NCBI RefSeq assembly: GCF_036241575.1
Contig: NZ_CP108455.1
Coordinates: 5,831,501-5,895,500 of the forward strand
Source: Streptomyces sp. NBC_01267
GTDB taxonomy: Bacteria > Actinomycetota > Actinomycetes > Streptomycetales > Streptomycetaceae
Direction of reading: 5' to 3'
Length of the DNA: 64,000 bases
The translations under genes and the position numbers were made by a program. Of this stretch, positions 1-8,690 are shown one piece after another. How positions within the stretch are numbered: the first letter of the stretch is position 1; each line of letters starts with the position of its first letter. The notes beneath the pieces are model-generated. The model made no database searches and was not told the origin of the DNA. It saw nothing but the letters and a program-made list of their open reading frames with translations.

Positions 1-1
1 G

Positions 2-1279
2 GTCCGGCCGGTGCGCGGGATCCTGCCCGCCGTGCTGGCGGCGGCGGAGGCCGGATACCGCCAGGTCGTCGTGCCGGAACAGACTGCGGGGGAGGCATCG
101 TTGGTGCCGGGGATCTCGGTCCTCGGAGTGCGGAGCCTGCGGCAGCTCATCGCCGTTCTGACCGGCGAACCGGTCCCCGAGGAGGCTGCTCCCGCGGAGG
201 GGCGGCCCGACTCGATACTGGCCGGGCTGATGATGCCGGGCGCCGGCGCGGGTACCGGACTGGCTTCGGGCACAGGGCACGGCAGCGGTCCCGAACTGGC
301 GGATGTGGCCGGGCAGGCGGCAGCACGCAAGGCGCTGGAGGTCGCGGCCACCGGAGGGCACCACCTGCTGCTGCACGGACCGCCGGGCGCGGGGAAGACG
401 ATGCTGGCCGAGCGGTTGCCGGGCATCCTGCCGACGCTGACCCGGCGTGAATCCCTGGAGGTGACGGCGGTGCACTCGGTGGCGGGCATTCTGCCGCCGG
501 GGGAGCCGTTGGTCAGGACGCCGCCGTACTGCGCCCCGCACCACTCGGCGACGATGCAGTCGCTCGTCGGCGGAGGCAACGGACTGCCCAGGCCGGGAGC
601 GGTATCGCTGGCTCACCGAGGGGTCCTCTTCCTGGACGAGGCTCCTGAATTCTCGGTTCGCGCTCTCGATGCCCTCCGCCAGCCGCTGGAGTCGGGGCAC
701 GTGGTGGTCGCGCGCAGCGCCGCAGTGGTGCGGCTGCCCGCCCGATTCCTGATGGTGCTGGCGGCCAACCCCTGTCCCTGCGGCCGGCACACGCTGACCG
801 GCGCCGGGTGCGAATGCCCGCCGTCCGCGGTCCGGCGTTACCAGGCCAGGCTCTCCGGCCCGCTCCTCGACCGGGTGGACCTCAGGGTCGAGGTCGAGCC
901 GGTGCGCCGCTCCGATCTGATGGGGCAGGGGGACGCGGGTGAGTCGACGGCAGCCGTCGCCGACCGGGTGCGGGAAGGCCGGGAACGGGCGACCGCGCGG
1001 CTGATCGGTACGCCGTGGACCACCAACAGCGAGGTACCGGGCCACGAGTTGCGGACGCGCTGGACGGTCGCACCCGGGGCGCTCGCCGTGGCGGAACGGG
1101 ACATGGAGCGGGGGCTGCTCACGGCCCGCGGCCTCGACCGGGTGTTACGGGTCGCCTGGACGGTGGCCGATCTGGCGGGCCGCGACCGGCCGGGCGCTCC
1201 GGATGTCGGGCTGGCCCTCCAACTGCGAACCGGGGTGGACCGGGGGGCGCTGGCGGCTTCGGGAGGCCGGGCCGGATGA
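2..1279 (+). CDS. YifB/ComM-type Mg-chelatase-like AAA+ ATPase, 3' part
   Basis: This is the C-terminal part of a YifB/ComM family AAA+ ATPase; the reading frame is already open at base 2, so the N-terminal Lon-protease-like domain is largely outside the window. A Walker A motif GPPGAGKT lies near visible residue 125, Walker B LFLDEA near 210, and the AANPCPCG segment typical of the family near 255. ComM is a branch-migration helicase acting in natural transformation, which fits the next gene, dprA, whose ATG overlaps this stop by 4 nt (ATGA at 1276-1279). One leucine (bases 1145-1147) is encoded by the rare TTA codon, so translation may need the bldA tRNA. Family assignment is strong; a competence role in Streptomyces is inference. 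Confidence 0.93.
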   Translation, partial: VRPVRGILPAVLAAAEAGYRQVVVPEQTAGEASLVPGISVLGVRSLRQLIAVLTGEPVPEEAAPAEGRPDSILAGLMMPGAGAGTGLASGTGHGSGPELADVAGQAAARKALEVAATGGHHLLLHGPPGAGKTMLAERLPGILPTLTRRESLEVTAVHSVAGILPPGEPLVRTPPYCAPHHSATMQSLVGGGNGLPRPGAVSLAHRGVLFLDEAPEFSVRALDALRQPLESGHVVVARSAAVVRLPARFLMVLAANPCPCGRHTLTGAGCECPPSAVRRYQARLSGPLLDRVDLRVEVEPVRRSDLMGQGDAGESTAAVADRVREGRERATARLIGTPWTTNSEVPGHELRTRWTVAPGALAVAERDMERGLLTARGLDRVLRVAWTVADLAGRDRPGAPDVGLALQLRTGVDRGALAASGGRAG

Positions 1280-2493
1280 ACGGGGACGTGGGCGACGGCG
1301 AGCGGCTGGCGCGCGCCGCGCTGACCCGGGTGATCGAACCCGGAGACGAACAGGGCGGGCGGTTGCTGCGGCAGTTCGGAGCCGTGGAGTTGTGGCGGCG
1401 GCTCCGCACCACGGCGGGTGACGTGCGGGAGCTCTCCGGGGGTGAGAGAGCCCAGCGTTCGGAAGAGGGCGAAGGGGTGCCGCTCCCGCGGGTGAGCGCC
1501 CGGCGACTGAGCGGGTATCGGCTTCGGGCCGCCGCGGCGGAACCGGAGCGGGACCTGACGGCCGCAGCGGCCGGTGGCGGGCGGTTCATCTGTCCCGGCG
1601 ACCAGGAATGGCCGGGCCAGCTCGACGACCTGGGCGATGCCCGGCCGATCGGGCTGTGGGTGCGGGGCCGTCCCCATCTGCGGATATGGGCGCTGCGCTC
1701 GGTCGCGGTGGTCGGGGCCCGCGCGTGCACGGCGTACGGCGCGCACATGGCCGCAGCCATGGGGTCGGGGCTCGCCGAGCTGGGCTGGGTGGTGGTGTCC
1801 GGAGCCGCGTTCGGGGTGGACGGCGCCGCGCACCGTGGTGCGCTCGCCGCGGGCGGGGCCACGATCGCGGTGCTGGCCTGTGGCGTGGACACGGTCTATC
1901 CGCGTGGCCACGCCCAGATGATCGGCCGCATCGCCGAACAGGGGCTGATCATCAGCGAGTTGCCCCCGGGAGACCACCCCTCGCCGAGCCGCTTCATTCT
2001 CAGGAACCGGGTGATCGCCGCACTCACCAGGGGAACAGTGGTCGTCGAGGCCGAGTACCGGAGCGGCTCACTGGCCACCGCGCGCAGCGCGCAGCGACTG
2101 GGCCGCTTCACCATGGGTGTCCCCGGCCCGGTCACCAGCGGACTCTCCGCGGGGGTGCACGAACTGCTGCGCGGCGAGGGCGTACTGGTCACCGACGCCG
2201 CCGAAGTCGCTGAGCTGGTGGGGGACATGGGGGACCTCGCGCCGGACCGACGTGGTCCGGTGCTGGCCAGGGATCTGCTCGAACCGGACGCGGTCCGGGT
2301 GTTGGAGGCGCTGCCGGGCCGGGAGGCTGCCGACGGGCGGGACGTTGCCCGCGAAGCGGGAATGACGGCCGATGAAGCGCTCGCGAAGCTGTACGAACTG
2401 CACTCGTTGGGGTTTGTTGAACGGCGAAGTGATGGCTGGCAGTTGGTCTCGGGGACGACACAGAGTGCCGACGCGCGGCGAGGCGGTGCTTGA
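1276..2493 (+). CDS. dprA: DNA-processing protein DprA
   Basis: DprA/Smf loads RecA onto incoming single-stranded DNA in transformable bacteria; its role in Streptomyces is less clear. The protein is 405 aa. The Rossmann-fold core starts at SVAVVGARAC near residue 142 and includes GVDGAAHRGAL near 180 and VVVEAEYRSGS near 255. A C-terminal winged-helix domain occupies about residues 335-395. The ATG at 1276 is chosen because it overlaps the upstream stop (ATGA) and matches the family N-terminus; the frame stays open further upstream, but that stretch is the shadow of the upstream ATPase gene. It is translationally coupled to the YifB-type ATPase, a common pairing. Transcription probably ends at a GC-rich hairpin about 40 nt downstream. 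Confidence 0.93.
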   Translation: MNGDVGDGERLARAALTRVIEPGDEQGGRLLRQFGAVELWRRLRTTAGDVRELSGGERAQRSEEGEGVPLPRVSARRLSGYRLRAAAAEPERDLTAAAAGGGRFICPGDQEWPGQLDDLGDARPIGLWVRGRPHLRIWALRSVAVVGARACTAYGAHMAAAMGSGLAELGWVVVSGAAFGVDGAAHRGALAAGGATIAVLACGVDTVYPRGHAQMIGRIAEQGLIISELPPGDHPSPSRFILRNRVIAALTRGTVVVEAEYRSGSLATARSAQRLGRFTMGVPGPVTSGLSAGVHELLRGEGVLVTDAAEVAELVGDMGDLAPDRRGPVLARDLLEPDAVRVLEALPGREAADGRDVAREAGMTADEALAKLYELHSLGFVERRSDGWQLVSGTTQSADARRGGA

Positions 2494-2529
2494 CCTGGGG
2501 CAATCGGGTGAAAAGGTGATGTCGCAGGC

Positions 2530-2546
2530 CCGGGAGGGCCTCCCGG
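2530..2546 (+). terminator. Hairpin after dprA
   Basis: A 7-bp perfect stem (CCGGGAG / CTCCCGG, 3-nt loop) lies 37 nt after the dprA stop. There is no U tract, as is usual for GC-rich actinobacterial terminators. A second hairpin, GCGATGA / TCATCGC at 2590-2608, follows. These separate dprA from whiG. Function is inferred from position only. Confidence 0.4.
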
Positions 2547-2701
2547 CAGCGCCCCCGGAATGCGGTCGCCGGGATGCCGTCGCACGGGCGCGATGACCTG
2601 CTCATCGCACCCTGCGACCCCACAGTCACGCTACGCTCACAAGGAATCCAGCACAGAGACACGTCCCACGCAGGTCCCAGCAGAACGGCTCAAGGCAACG
2701 A

Positions 2702-3538
2702 ATGCCCCAGCACACGTCCGGGTCTGACCGCGCGGCAGCGCCACCGGCTGCACGTGGCCACATGCGGCCCTCCGCGCCATCGACGCTCGATGAGCTGTGG
2801 CGGTCGTACAAGTCCACGGGCGACAGGCGGCTGCGAGAGCAGCTGATCCTGCACTACTCGCCCCTGGTGAAGTACGTCGCGGGCCGGGTCAGTGTCGGGC
2901 TGCCGCCCAACGTCGAGCAGGCCGACTTCGTCTCCTCCGGTGTGTTCGGGCTCATCGACGCGATCGAGAAGTTCGACATCGAGCGGGCGATCAAGTTCGA
3001 GACCTATGCGATCACCCGCATCCGTGGCGCGATGATCGACGAACTCCGGGCCCTGGACTGGATTCCGCGCTCGGTCCGGCAGAAGGCGCGGGCCGTCGAG
3101 CGGGCCTACGCGACTCTGGAGGCGCAGCTGCGCCGTACCCCGTCGGAGATCGAGGTCGCCGCGGAGATGGGGATCGCCGTCGAGGAACTGCACGCCGTCT
3201 TCAGTCAGTTGTCGCTGGCGAACGTGGTGGCCCTCGATGAACTGCTGCACGTCGGTGGCGAGGGCGGTGACCGGCTGAGCCTCATGGACACCCTGGAGGA
3301 CACCGCCGCGGACAATCCGGTCGAGCTGGCCGAGGGGCGTGAGCTGCGCAGACTCCTGGCGCGGGCGATCAATACGCTCCCCGACCGGGAGAAGACCGTG
3401 GTCACCCTCTACTACTACGAAGGCCTCACGCTGGCCGAGATCGGCAACGTCCTCGGGGTCACGGAGAGCCGGGTCAGCCAGATCCACACCAAGTCGGTAC
3501 TGCAGCTTCGGGCCAAACTGGCCGACGTCGGACGTTGA
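2702..3538 (+). CDS. whiG: RNA polymerase sigma factor WhiG
   Basis: WhiG is the FliA-family sigma factor that commits aerial hyphae to sporulation in Streptomyces, directing whiH and whiI among others, and is held by the anti-sigma factor RsiG together with c-di-GMP. The 278-aa protein has sigma region 2 at about residues 40-110 (including the run around [13 protein letters not shown] and the [11 protein letters not shown] segment), region 3 at about 120-190, and region 4 with its helix-turn-helix at about 215-268 ([19 protein letters not shown]). The ATG at 2702 follows an AAGG element. The 207-nt upstream gap holds two hairpins and room for its own promoter, so whiG is probably transcribed separately from dprA. 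Length and sequence fit the family closely. Confidence 0.96.
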   Translation: MPQHTSGSDRAAAPPAARGHMRPSAPSTLDELWRSYKSTGDRRLREQLILHYSPLVKYVAGRVSVGLPPNVEQADFVSSGVFGLIDAIEKFDIERAIKFETYAITRIRGAMIDELRALDWIPRSVRQKARAVERAYATLEAQLRRTPSEIEVAAEMGIAVEELHAVFSQLSLANVVALDELLHVGGEGGDRLSLMDTLEDTAADNPVELAEGRELRRLLARAINTLPDREKTVVTLYYYEGLTLAEIGNVLGVTESRVSQIHTKSVLQLRAKLADVGR

Positions 3539-4949
3539 CCCGGAGCTGAATCGTCCCTGCCGGGAGTATTTCCGTAAAGTAGGGCCGTGCCCAGGATTCG
3601 AGCGGCCTCCGTGGCCGAACACCGAACCATGCAGCGCAGCGCCCTGCTGGACGCGGCCCGCACCCTGCTCTCCGAAGGCGGTACGGAGGCGCTGACCTTC
3701 CCCGCTCTCGCCGAGCGCACCGGCCTCGCGCGCTCCTCCGTGTACGAGTACTTCCGCTCACGCGCCGCCGTCGTGGAAGAGCTCTGTGCTGTCGACTTCC
3801 CCGTCTGGGCGGCGGAGATCGAGGCTGCCATGGAGCAGGCTCCGACGCCGGAGGACAAGGTCGAGGCGTATGTGCGTCAGCAGTTGGCGCTCGTCGGCGA
3901 TCAGCGGCACCGGGCCGTGGTGGCCATCTCCGCCAGTGAACTGGACGCGGGTGCCCGCGAGAAGATCCGTGCCGCCCACGGCGGGCTGATCGCGATGATC
4001 GTCGAAGCGCTCCAGGCGCTCGACCACGATCAGCCGCGGCTGGCGGCGATGCTGCTCCAAGGGGTCGTCGACGCGGCGGTGCGCCGGATCGAGACGGGAG
4101 CGGTGGAAGATCCCGGTGCGGTCGCCGACGCTGCCGTCGCGATGGCGCTGAGAGGGGTCCGCGGCTGAAGCCCGTGGGCGGGCCAGCGGTTCGCCGGGCC
4201 GGGCCGGTCCTCCTGGTTCCCCCGTCCGGGCGGCGTGAGCGGCGCCGGTGCGCCCAGGCCGCGACCGTTGCCAGGAGCAGCGCCCGGACCGCGTCCGGCG
4301 TCCCCGCCGCTGTCCGCACGGGGATCCCGAACACCGGGAGCAGCCGTGACGGACCCGGGTGCAGCATCCCGGGCGGGAGCATCGTCAGCGGGTTCAGATA
4401 GGTCTCCCCGCGCAGCAGCCCCCAGTGCAGGCACCCGGACGGGCAGTGGAACGGCCCGTCCTCCAGGGCCCCGACCACCTGGCCCGCGGAAACCTCGTCG
4501 CCCTGTTCGGCGAGCGCCCGTACCGGTTCGAACGTCGTACGCAGCTGTGTGCCGGCCACGGTGATCGTCAGTACCCCGCGTCCGGCCACTCTGCCCGCGA
4601 ATGTGATCCGGCCCGGGGCTGCGGCGCGTACCGGTGTGCCCGGCGCCGCGGCCAGATCCACCCCACGGTGACCCGGGCCGTACGGAGAGGCCGGCGGGTC
4701 CCAGCCGTGCACGACCCGCGGGCGGCCACCGACCGGCCAGCTGCGGTCCCCACCGGGCAGCGTGTGGGCCACCGGTCGATCAGCTTCTCCGGGTGCGGCC
4801 AGCGAAGGAGCCGCCGCGAAGAGCGATCCCGCCAGGAGTGCCACCGCGAGCAGGCCCACCACAGGGAGGGCCACCGCCAGGAGGGTCCCCGTACGCGGGG
4901 ACGGAGTCGTCGTCTGCCCGGCCGTCCGGGCATTGCGGGTCAGGTACAT
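3474..4949 (-). CDS. M23-family peptidase with signal peptide and abnormal readthrough C-terminus
   Basis: Residues 1-55 hold a positively charged start and a hydrophobic signal or anchor ([19 protein letters not shown]). Residues 75-200 form an M23/LytM beta-sheet domain with HRGVDL (first metal ligands H and D) and CLHWGL in place of the usual HxH, so the first catalytic histidine is a cysteine. The protein should be exported and act on, or bind, cell-wall peptide cross-links. The recognisable protein ends around residue 255, but no stop occurs: the frame continues antisense through the whole TetR gene to 3474, giving 491 codons. The other two minus frames are also open back to at least 4031, so no single frameshift restores a stop before the TetR gene. 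The region after about 4170 reads like shadow sequence and I doubt it is functional protein. The start ATG at 4949 is clear. Confidence 0.7.
   Translation of the reverse strand: MYLTRNARTAGQTTTPSPRTGTLLAVALPVVGLLAVALLAGSLFAAAPSLAAPGEADRPVAHTLPGGDRSWPVGGRPRVVHGWDPPASPYGPGHRGVDLAAAPGTPVRAAAPGRITFAGRVAGRGVLTITVAGTQLRTTFEPVRALAEQGDEVSAGQVVGALEDGPFHCPSGCLHWGLLRGETYLNPLTMLPPGMLHPGPSRLLPVFGIPVRTAAGTPDAVRALLLATVAAWAHRRRSRRPDGGTRRTGPARRTAGPPTGFSRGPLSAPSRRQRRRPHRDLPPLPSRSGAPPRRRPLGAASPPAAADRGRAPGALRRSSRSARRGRHGSSRGHPRPVHWRRWPPRPGAADRRRAPTADAHTPRPCPPASEPAPWQPRSPPPRRGSRQHRALPRRRRVSGSTRTRRSARGRCARRERGRSAPPYRLRRAGCGPRPAGRCAAWFGVRPRRPLESWARPYFTEILPAGTIQLRVNVRRRPVWPEAAVPTWCGSG
3587..4168 (+). CDS. TetR-family transcriptional regulator
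   Basis: A 193-aa regulator with an N-terminal TetR helix-turn-helix at about residues 14-60 ([20 protein letters not shown] is the recognition region) and a divergent all-alpha ligand-binding domain. The start is GTG at 3587. A possible -10 element TAAAGT at 3574-3579 lies only about 8 nt upstream and no good Shine-Dalgarno is seen, so a leaderless transcript is possible (inference). It sits 48 nt after whiG on the same strand, and its 3' part is overlapped on the other strand by the M23 peptidase reading frame, which has no stop codon in between. The target genes and ligand are unknown. Confidence 0.88.
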   Translation: MPRIRAASVAEHRTMQRSALLDAARTLLSEGGTEALTFPALAERTGLARSSVYEYFRSRAAVVEELCAVDFPVWAAEIEAAMEQAPTPEDKVEAYVRQQLALVGDQRHRAVVAISASELDAGAREKIRAAHGGLIAMIVEALQALDHDQPRLAAMLLQGVVDAAVRRIETGAVEDPGAVADAAVAMALRGVRG

Positions 4950-5000
4950 GGACGGAACCGTCCCGCAGCGAGTCCATTCGTGGGGATCATGGCCGGTATC

Positions 5001-5027
5001 TGTGGACTACCAGCCGGTTGTGGACAA
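5001..5027 (-). promoter_or_regulatory. Two DnaA-box-like sites upstream of rpsB
   Basis: On the minus strand, 5019-5027 reads TTGTCCACA, a perfect match to the Streptomyces DnaA-box consensus as I know it. The copy at 5001-5009 reads TAGTCCACA, with one difference. Both point the same way and are exactly 18 bp apart. They lie about 200 bp before rpsB and just upstream of the M23 start, so they could affect either promoter. Binding is not shown. Confidence 0.45.
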
Positions 5028-5225
5028 CGCCGTCACCCGGCGCCCACCGGGTCCCGTACACTTCTGATGGCGATCCGGGTCACCGGGTCGACTTCGCACG
5101 CCCCCCATCACCCCTTCTGCGGTCGATGGACGCGCCTCTCGGTCCCAGTGGCACGGCGCGTAGGGGCGTCAGGCGCGGCAGCAATCCTGCGGTCGCGACA
5201 ACCGAGCACCTCAAGGAGTACGGCC

Positions 5226-6155
5226 ATGGCCGTCGTCACGATGCGGGAGCTGCTGGAAAGCGGCGTCCACTTCGGTCACCAGACCCGTCGTTGGAACCCG
5301 AAGATGAAGCGCTTCATCTTCACGGAGCGCAACGGCATCTACATCATCGACCTGCTCCAGTCGCTGTCGTACATCGACCGCGCCTACGAGTTCGTCAAGG
5401 AGACCGTTGCCCACGGCGGCTCCATCATGTTCGTGGGTACGAAGAAGCAGGCCCAGGAAGCCATCGCCGAGCAGGCGACGCGCGTGGGTATGCCGTACGT
5501 CAACCAGCGTTGGCTCGGCGGCATGCTGACCAACTTCTCCACCGTCTACAAGCGCCTTCAGCGTCTGAAGGAGCTTGAGCAGATCGACTTCGAGGACGTG
5601 GCCGCCTCCGGCCTCACCAAGAAGGAGCTCCTGGTCCTCTCGCGTGAGAAGGCCAAGCTGGAGAAGACCCTCGGTGGTATCCGCGAAATGCAGAAGGTGC
5701 CCAGCGCCGTCTGGATCGTCGACACCAAGAAGGAGCACATCGCCGTCGGTGAGGCGCGCAAGCTCCACATCCCGGTCGTCGCGATCCTCGACACCAACTG
5801 CGACCCCGACGAGGTCGACTACAAGATCCCGGGCAACGACGACGCGATCCGTTCCGTCACCCTGCTCACCCGCGTGATCGCCGACGCCGTCGCCGAGGGC
5901 CTCATCGCCCGCTCCGGCGCTGCGACCGGCGACCAGAAGCCGGGCGAGAAGGCCGCGTCCGAGCCGCTCGCCGAGTGGGAGCGTGACCTGCTCGACGGTG
6001 AGAAGAAGGACGGCGCCGAGGCCGTCCAGACCTCCGCCGAGACCGAGAAGGTCGCGGACGCCGCGGAGACCCCGGCCGAGGCCGTCGCCGAGGCGCCCGC
6101 CGCCGAGGCGCCCGCCGCCGAGGCCGCTCCGGCCGCGGACGCCGAGCAGGCCTGA
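5226..6155 (+). CDS. rpsB: 30S ribosomal protein S2
   Basis: Ribosomal protein S2 of the small subunit, 309 aa. The ATG at 5226 follows AAGGAG at 5213-5218, and the N-terminus [19 protein letters not shown] is diagnostic. Core S2 sequence runs to about residue 225. It then has a long low-complexity tail rich in Ala, Glu and Pro (repeats of [11 protein letters not shown]), usual in Streptomyces and absent from E. coli S2. The gene heads the rpsB-tsf translation operon; a strong hairpin separates it from tsf, probably tuning the ratio of the two products. The 276-nt region upstream contains the DnaA-box-like pair and presumably the promoter (TACACT at 5057-5062 is a possible -10). Confidence 0.97.
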   Translation: MAVVTMRELLESGVHFGHQTRRWNPKMKRFIFTERNGIYIIDLLQSLSYIDRAYEFVKETVAHGGSIMFVGTKKQAQEAIAEQATRVGMPYVNQRWLGGMLTNFSTVYKRLQRLKELEQIDFEDVAASGLTKKELLVLSREKAKLEKTLGGIREMQKVPSAVWIVDTKKEHIAVGEARKLHIPVVAILDTNCDPDEVDYKIPGNDDAIRSVTLLTRVIADAVAEGLIARSGAATGDQKPGEKAASEPLAEWERDLLDGEKKDGAEAVQTSAETEKVADAAETPAEAVAEAPAAEAPAAEAAPAADAEQA

Positions 6156-6176
6156 CCTTCACCGGTTCGGTAGTTG

Positions 6177-6204
6177 ACGGCGGAGGCCTCAGGGCCTCCG
6201 CCGT
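6177..6204 (+). terminator. rpsB-tsf intergenic hairpin
   Basis: A 12-bp perfect stem (ACGGCGGAGGCC / GGCCTCCGCCGT) with the loop TCAG sits 21 nt after the rpsB stop and 45 nt before tsf. It probably terminates part of the rpsB transcripts or protects the upstream RNA, as in other bacterial rpsB-tsf operons. There is no U run. Confidence 0.7.
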
Positions 6205-6248
6205 TCACCCGTAAGATCTTTCAGACTTCGAGAGAGAATTTCAGGATC

Positions 6249-7085
6249 ATGGCGAACTACACCGCCGCTGACGTCAAGAAGCTCCGTGAGCTCACCGGCG
6301 CCGGCATGATGGACTGCAAGAAGGCGCTCGACGAGGCCGACGGCAGTGTCGACAAGGCCGTCGAGGCGCTCCGCATCAAGGGTCAGAAGGGCGTCGCCAA
6401 GCGCGAGGGCCGCTCCGCCGAGAACGGCGCCGTCGTCACCCTCATCGCCGACGACAACACCTCCGGTGTCCTCGTCGAGTTGAAGTGCGAGACGGACTTC
6501 GTCGCCAAGGGTGACAAGTTCCAGGCCGTCGCCAACGCGATCGCCGCGCACGTCGCCGCGACCTCGCCCGCCGACATCGCGACGCTGCTCGCGTCCGAGA
6601 TCGAGGCCGGCAAGACCGTCCAGGCGTTCGTGGACGAGGCCAACGCCAACCTCGGCGAGAAGATCGTCCTGGACCGCTTCGCGCAGTTCTCGGGCGCCTA
6701 CGTGACCTCGTACATGCACCGCACCATGCCCGACCTGCCCCCGCAGATCGGTGTCCTGGTCGAGCTGGACAAGGCCGACGCCGAGCTCGCCCGCGGTATT
6801 GCCCAGCACATCGCCGCCTTCGCGCCGAAGTACCTGGACCGGGAAGACGTTCCGGCCGAGGTCGTCGCGGCCGAGCGCCGCGTCGCCGAGGAGACCACGC
6901 GCGCCGAGGGCAAGCCCGAGGCCGCCCTCCCGAAGATCGTCGAGGGTCGGGTCAACGGCTTCTTCAAGGAGGCCACCCTCCTTGGCCAGCCGTACGCCCT
7001 GGACAACAAGAAGTCCGTCCAGAAGGTTCTGGACGAGGCCGGTGTCTCCCTGAAGCGCTTCTCGCGCATCAAGGTCGGCATCTGA
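6249..7085 (+). CDS. tsf: Translation elongation factor Ts
   Basis: EF-Ts is the guanine-nucleotide exchange factor that recycles EF-Tu. The 278-aa protein starts MANYTAADVKKLRELTGAG with the conserved N-terminal UBA-like domain containing GAGMMDCKKAL, followed by the core dimerisation domains (KCETDFVAK near residue 80). The ATG at 6249 is chosen over upstream in-frame starts because this N-terminus is invariant in the family. It is downstream of rpsB with a hairpin between them. Length is normal for actinobacteria. Confidence 0.97.
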   Translation: MANYTAADVKKLRELTGAGMMDCKKALDEADGSVDKAVEALRIKGQKGVAKREGRSAENGAVVTLIADDNTSGVLVELKCETDFVAKGDKFQAVANAIAAHVAATSPADIATLLASEIEAGKTVQAFVDEANANLGEKIVLDRFAQFSGAYVTSYMHRTMPDLPPQIGVLVELDKADAELARGIAQHIAAFAPKYLDREDVPAEVVAAERRVAEETTRAEGKPEAALPKIVEGRVNGFFKEATLLGQPYALDNKKSVQKVLDEAGVSLKRFSRIKVGI

Positions 7086-7166
7086 GTCTGTACGCGATCC
7101 ACCGAAGACCCCGATAGGGTCTGACGCAGTCGTCCGCGTCCGCGCCGGACGGCCGCAGATCTGACG

Positions 7167-7218
7167 AGGAGGCCATTGCCGCACAGGGAACCGCAAGGAC
7201 CCCCGGCAATGGCCTTCT
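7167..7218 (+). terminator. Long hairpin between tsf and pyrH
   Basis: The arms at 7167-7181 and 7204-7218 pair over 15 bp (core GGCCATTGCCG / CGGCAATGGCC, one G-U), with a 22-nt loop, followed by the T-rich TTCTTCG. It lies 82 nt after tsf and ends 25 nt before the pyrH start. It could be the tsf terminator, or an attenuator in the pyrH leader since it sits in the same leader as the pyrH ribosome-binding site. Confidence 0.6.
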
Positions 7219-7242
7219 TCGTATGCGCACGAGGAGATCTCC

Positions 7243-8007
7243 ATGGAACAGGCCGATAAAGCCGATCAGAGCGACAACGGCAAGAAGTACGGCCGCTTCA
7301 TGCTGAAGCTGTCCGGCGAGGCGTTCGCGGGTGGCGGAGGCCTCGGCGTCGACCCCGACGTCGTACACGCCATCGCCCGCGAGATCGCGGCGGTCGTCCG
7401 TGACGGCGCGGAGATCGCGGTCGTCATCGGCGGCGGCAACTTCTTCCGCGGTGCCGAGCTCCAGCAGCGCGGCATGGACCGGGCCCGCTCCGACTACATG
7501 GGCATGCTCGGCACGGTCATGAACTGCCTCGCCCTCCAGGACTTCCTGGAGAAGGAGGGCATCGATTCCCGCGTCCAGACCGCCATCACCATGGGGCAGG
7601 TCGCGGAGCCGTACATCCCGCTGCGCGCCGTGCGGCATCTGGAGAAGGGACGCGTCGTCATCTTCGGCGCGGGCATGGGCATGCCGTACTTCTCCACCGA
7701 CACCACGGCCGCGCAGCGCGCTCTGGAGATCGACGCCGAGGCGCTGCTCATGGGCAAGAACGGCGTGGACGGGGTCTACGACTCCGACCCGAAGAAGAAC
7801 CCCGGTGCGGTGAAGTTCGACGCGCTGGAGTACAGCGAGGTCCTCTCGCGCGACCTCAAGGTCGCCGACGCCACCGCTATCACTCTCTGCCGTGACAACA
7901 GCCTGCCCATCCTCGTCTTCGAGCTGCTCGCCTCGGGCAACATCGCGCGTGCCGTCAAGGGTGAGAAGATCGGGACTCTTGTGAACGACCAGGGCACCCG
8001 GGCCTGA
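7243..8007 (+). CDS. pyrH: UMP kinase
   Basis: UMP kinase phosphorylates UMP to UDP in pyrimidine nucleotide synthesis; the bacterial enzyme is a hexamer of the amino-acid-kinase fold, unrelated to eukaryotic UMP-CMP kinase. The 254-aa protein shows [10 protein letters not shown] near residue 24, the glycine-rich [11 protein letters not shown] near 64, [18 protein letters not shown], and [16 protein letters not shown] near 175. The ATG at 7243 follows GAGGAG at 7231-7236. The gene order rpsB-tsf-pyrH-frr is widely conserved. Expression may be influenced by the long hairpin immediately upstream. Confidence 0.96.
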   Translation: MEQADKADQSDNGKKYGRFMLKLSGEAFAGGGGLGVDPDVVHAIAREIAAVVRDGAEIAVVIGGGNFFRGAELQQRGMDRARSDYMGMLGTVMNCLALQDFLEKEGIDSRVQTAITMGQVAEPYIPLRAVRHLEKGRVVIFGAGMGMPYFSTDTTAAQRALEIDAEALLMGKNGVDGVYDSDPKKNPGAVKFDALEYSEVLSRDLKVADATAITLCRDNSLPILVFELLASGNIARAVKGEKIGTLVNDQGTRA

Positions 8008-8132
8008 ACACCGGGGACGGCCGCCGAAAAGGTGGACAAGAACCTGCCGGTCGGACACCGTGCAGGGCAAGACACGGGTTTACTCCAGGGCCTGAGAGCA
8101 CAGGGCCCACTCAAGACATGCGGGAGCAAGTG

Positions 8133-8690
8133 GTGATCGAAGAGACCCTCCTCGAGGCCGAGGAGAAGATGGAGAAGGCCGTCGTGGTCGCCAAGGAGGA
8201 CTTCGCTGCGATCCGCACCGGGCGTGCGCACCCGGCGATGTTCAGCAAGATCGTGGCGGATTACTACGGCGCGTTGACCCCGATCAACCAGCTCGCCTCG
8301 TTCTCCGTGCCCGAGGCGCGGATGGCCGTGGTGACCCCGTTCGACAAGAGCGCCCTGCGCAACATCGAGCAGGCGATCCGTGACTCGGACCTCGGCGTCA
8401 ACCCCAGCAACGACGGAAACATCATCCGTGTGACGTTCCCCGAGCTGACCGGTGAGCGCCGCAAGGAGTACACCAAGGTCGCCAGGACCAAGGCCGAGGA
8501 CTCCAAGATCTCGATCCGTTCCATCCGCCGTAAGGCCAAGGAGACGATCGACAAGATGATCAAGGACGGCGAGGTCGGCGAGGACGAGGGCCGCCGCGCC
8601 GAGAAGGAGCTCGACGACACCACCGCGAGGTACGTCGCGCAGGTGGACGAGCTGCTCAAGCACAAGGAAGCCGAGCTGCTCGAGGTCTGA
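8133..8690 (+). CDS. frr: Ribosome recycling factor
   Basis: RRF, with EF-G, splits post-termination ribosomes. I chose the GTG at 8133, giving 185 aa (the family's usual length) and placing GGGAG at 8122-8126 about six bases upstream; an in-frame ATG at 8118 would add five residues but lacks a good Shine-Dalgarno. Family features include [14 protein letters not shown] near residue 29, the conserved NPSNDG, and the charged C-terminal helix [21 protein letters not shown]. The TGA overlaps the cdsA ATG by one base (TGATG), so the two are translationally coupled. Confidence 0.96.
   Translation: MIEETLLEAEEKMEKAVVVAKEDFAAIRTGRAHPAMFSKIVADYYGALTPINQLASFSVPEARMAVVTPFDKSALRNIEQAIRDSDLGVNPSNDGNIIRVTFPELTGERRKEYTKVARTKAEDSKISIRSIRRKAKETIDKMIKDGEVGEDEGRRAEKELDDTTARYVAQVDELLKHKEAELLEV

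Noticed and set aside
4359..5225. N-terminal extension of rpsB from an upstream in-frame ATG
   Set aside because: It would cross the M23 gene start and the DnaA-box region; S2 begins at [11 protein letters not shown] with a good Shine-Dalgarno.
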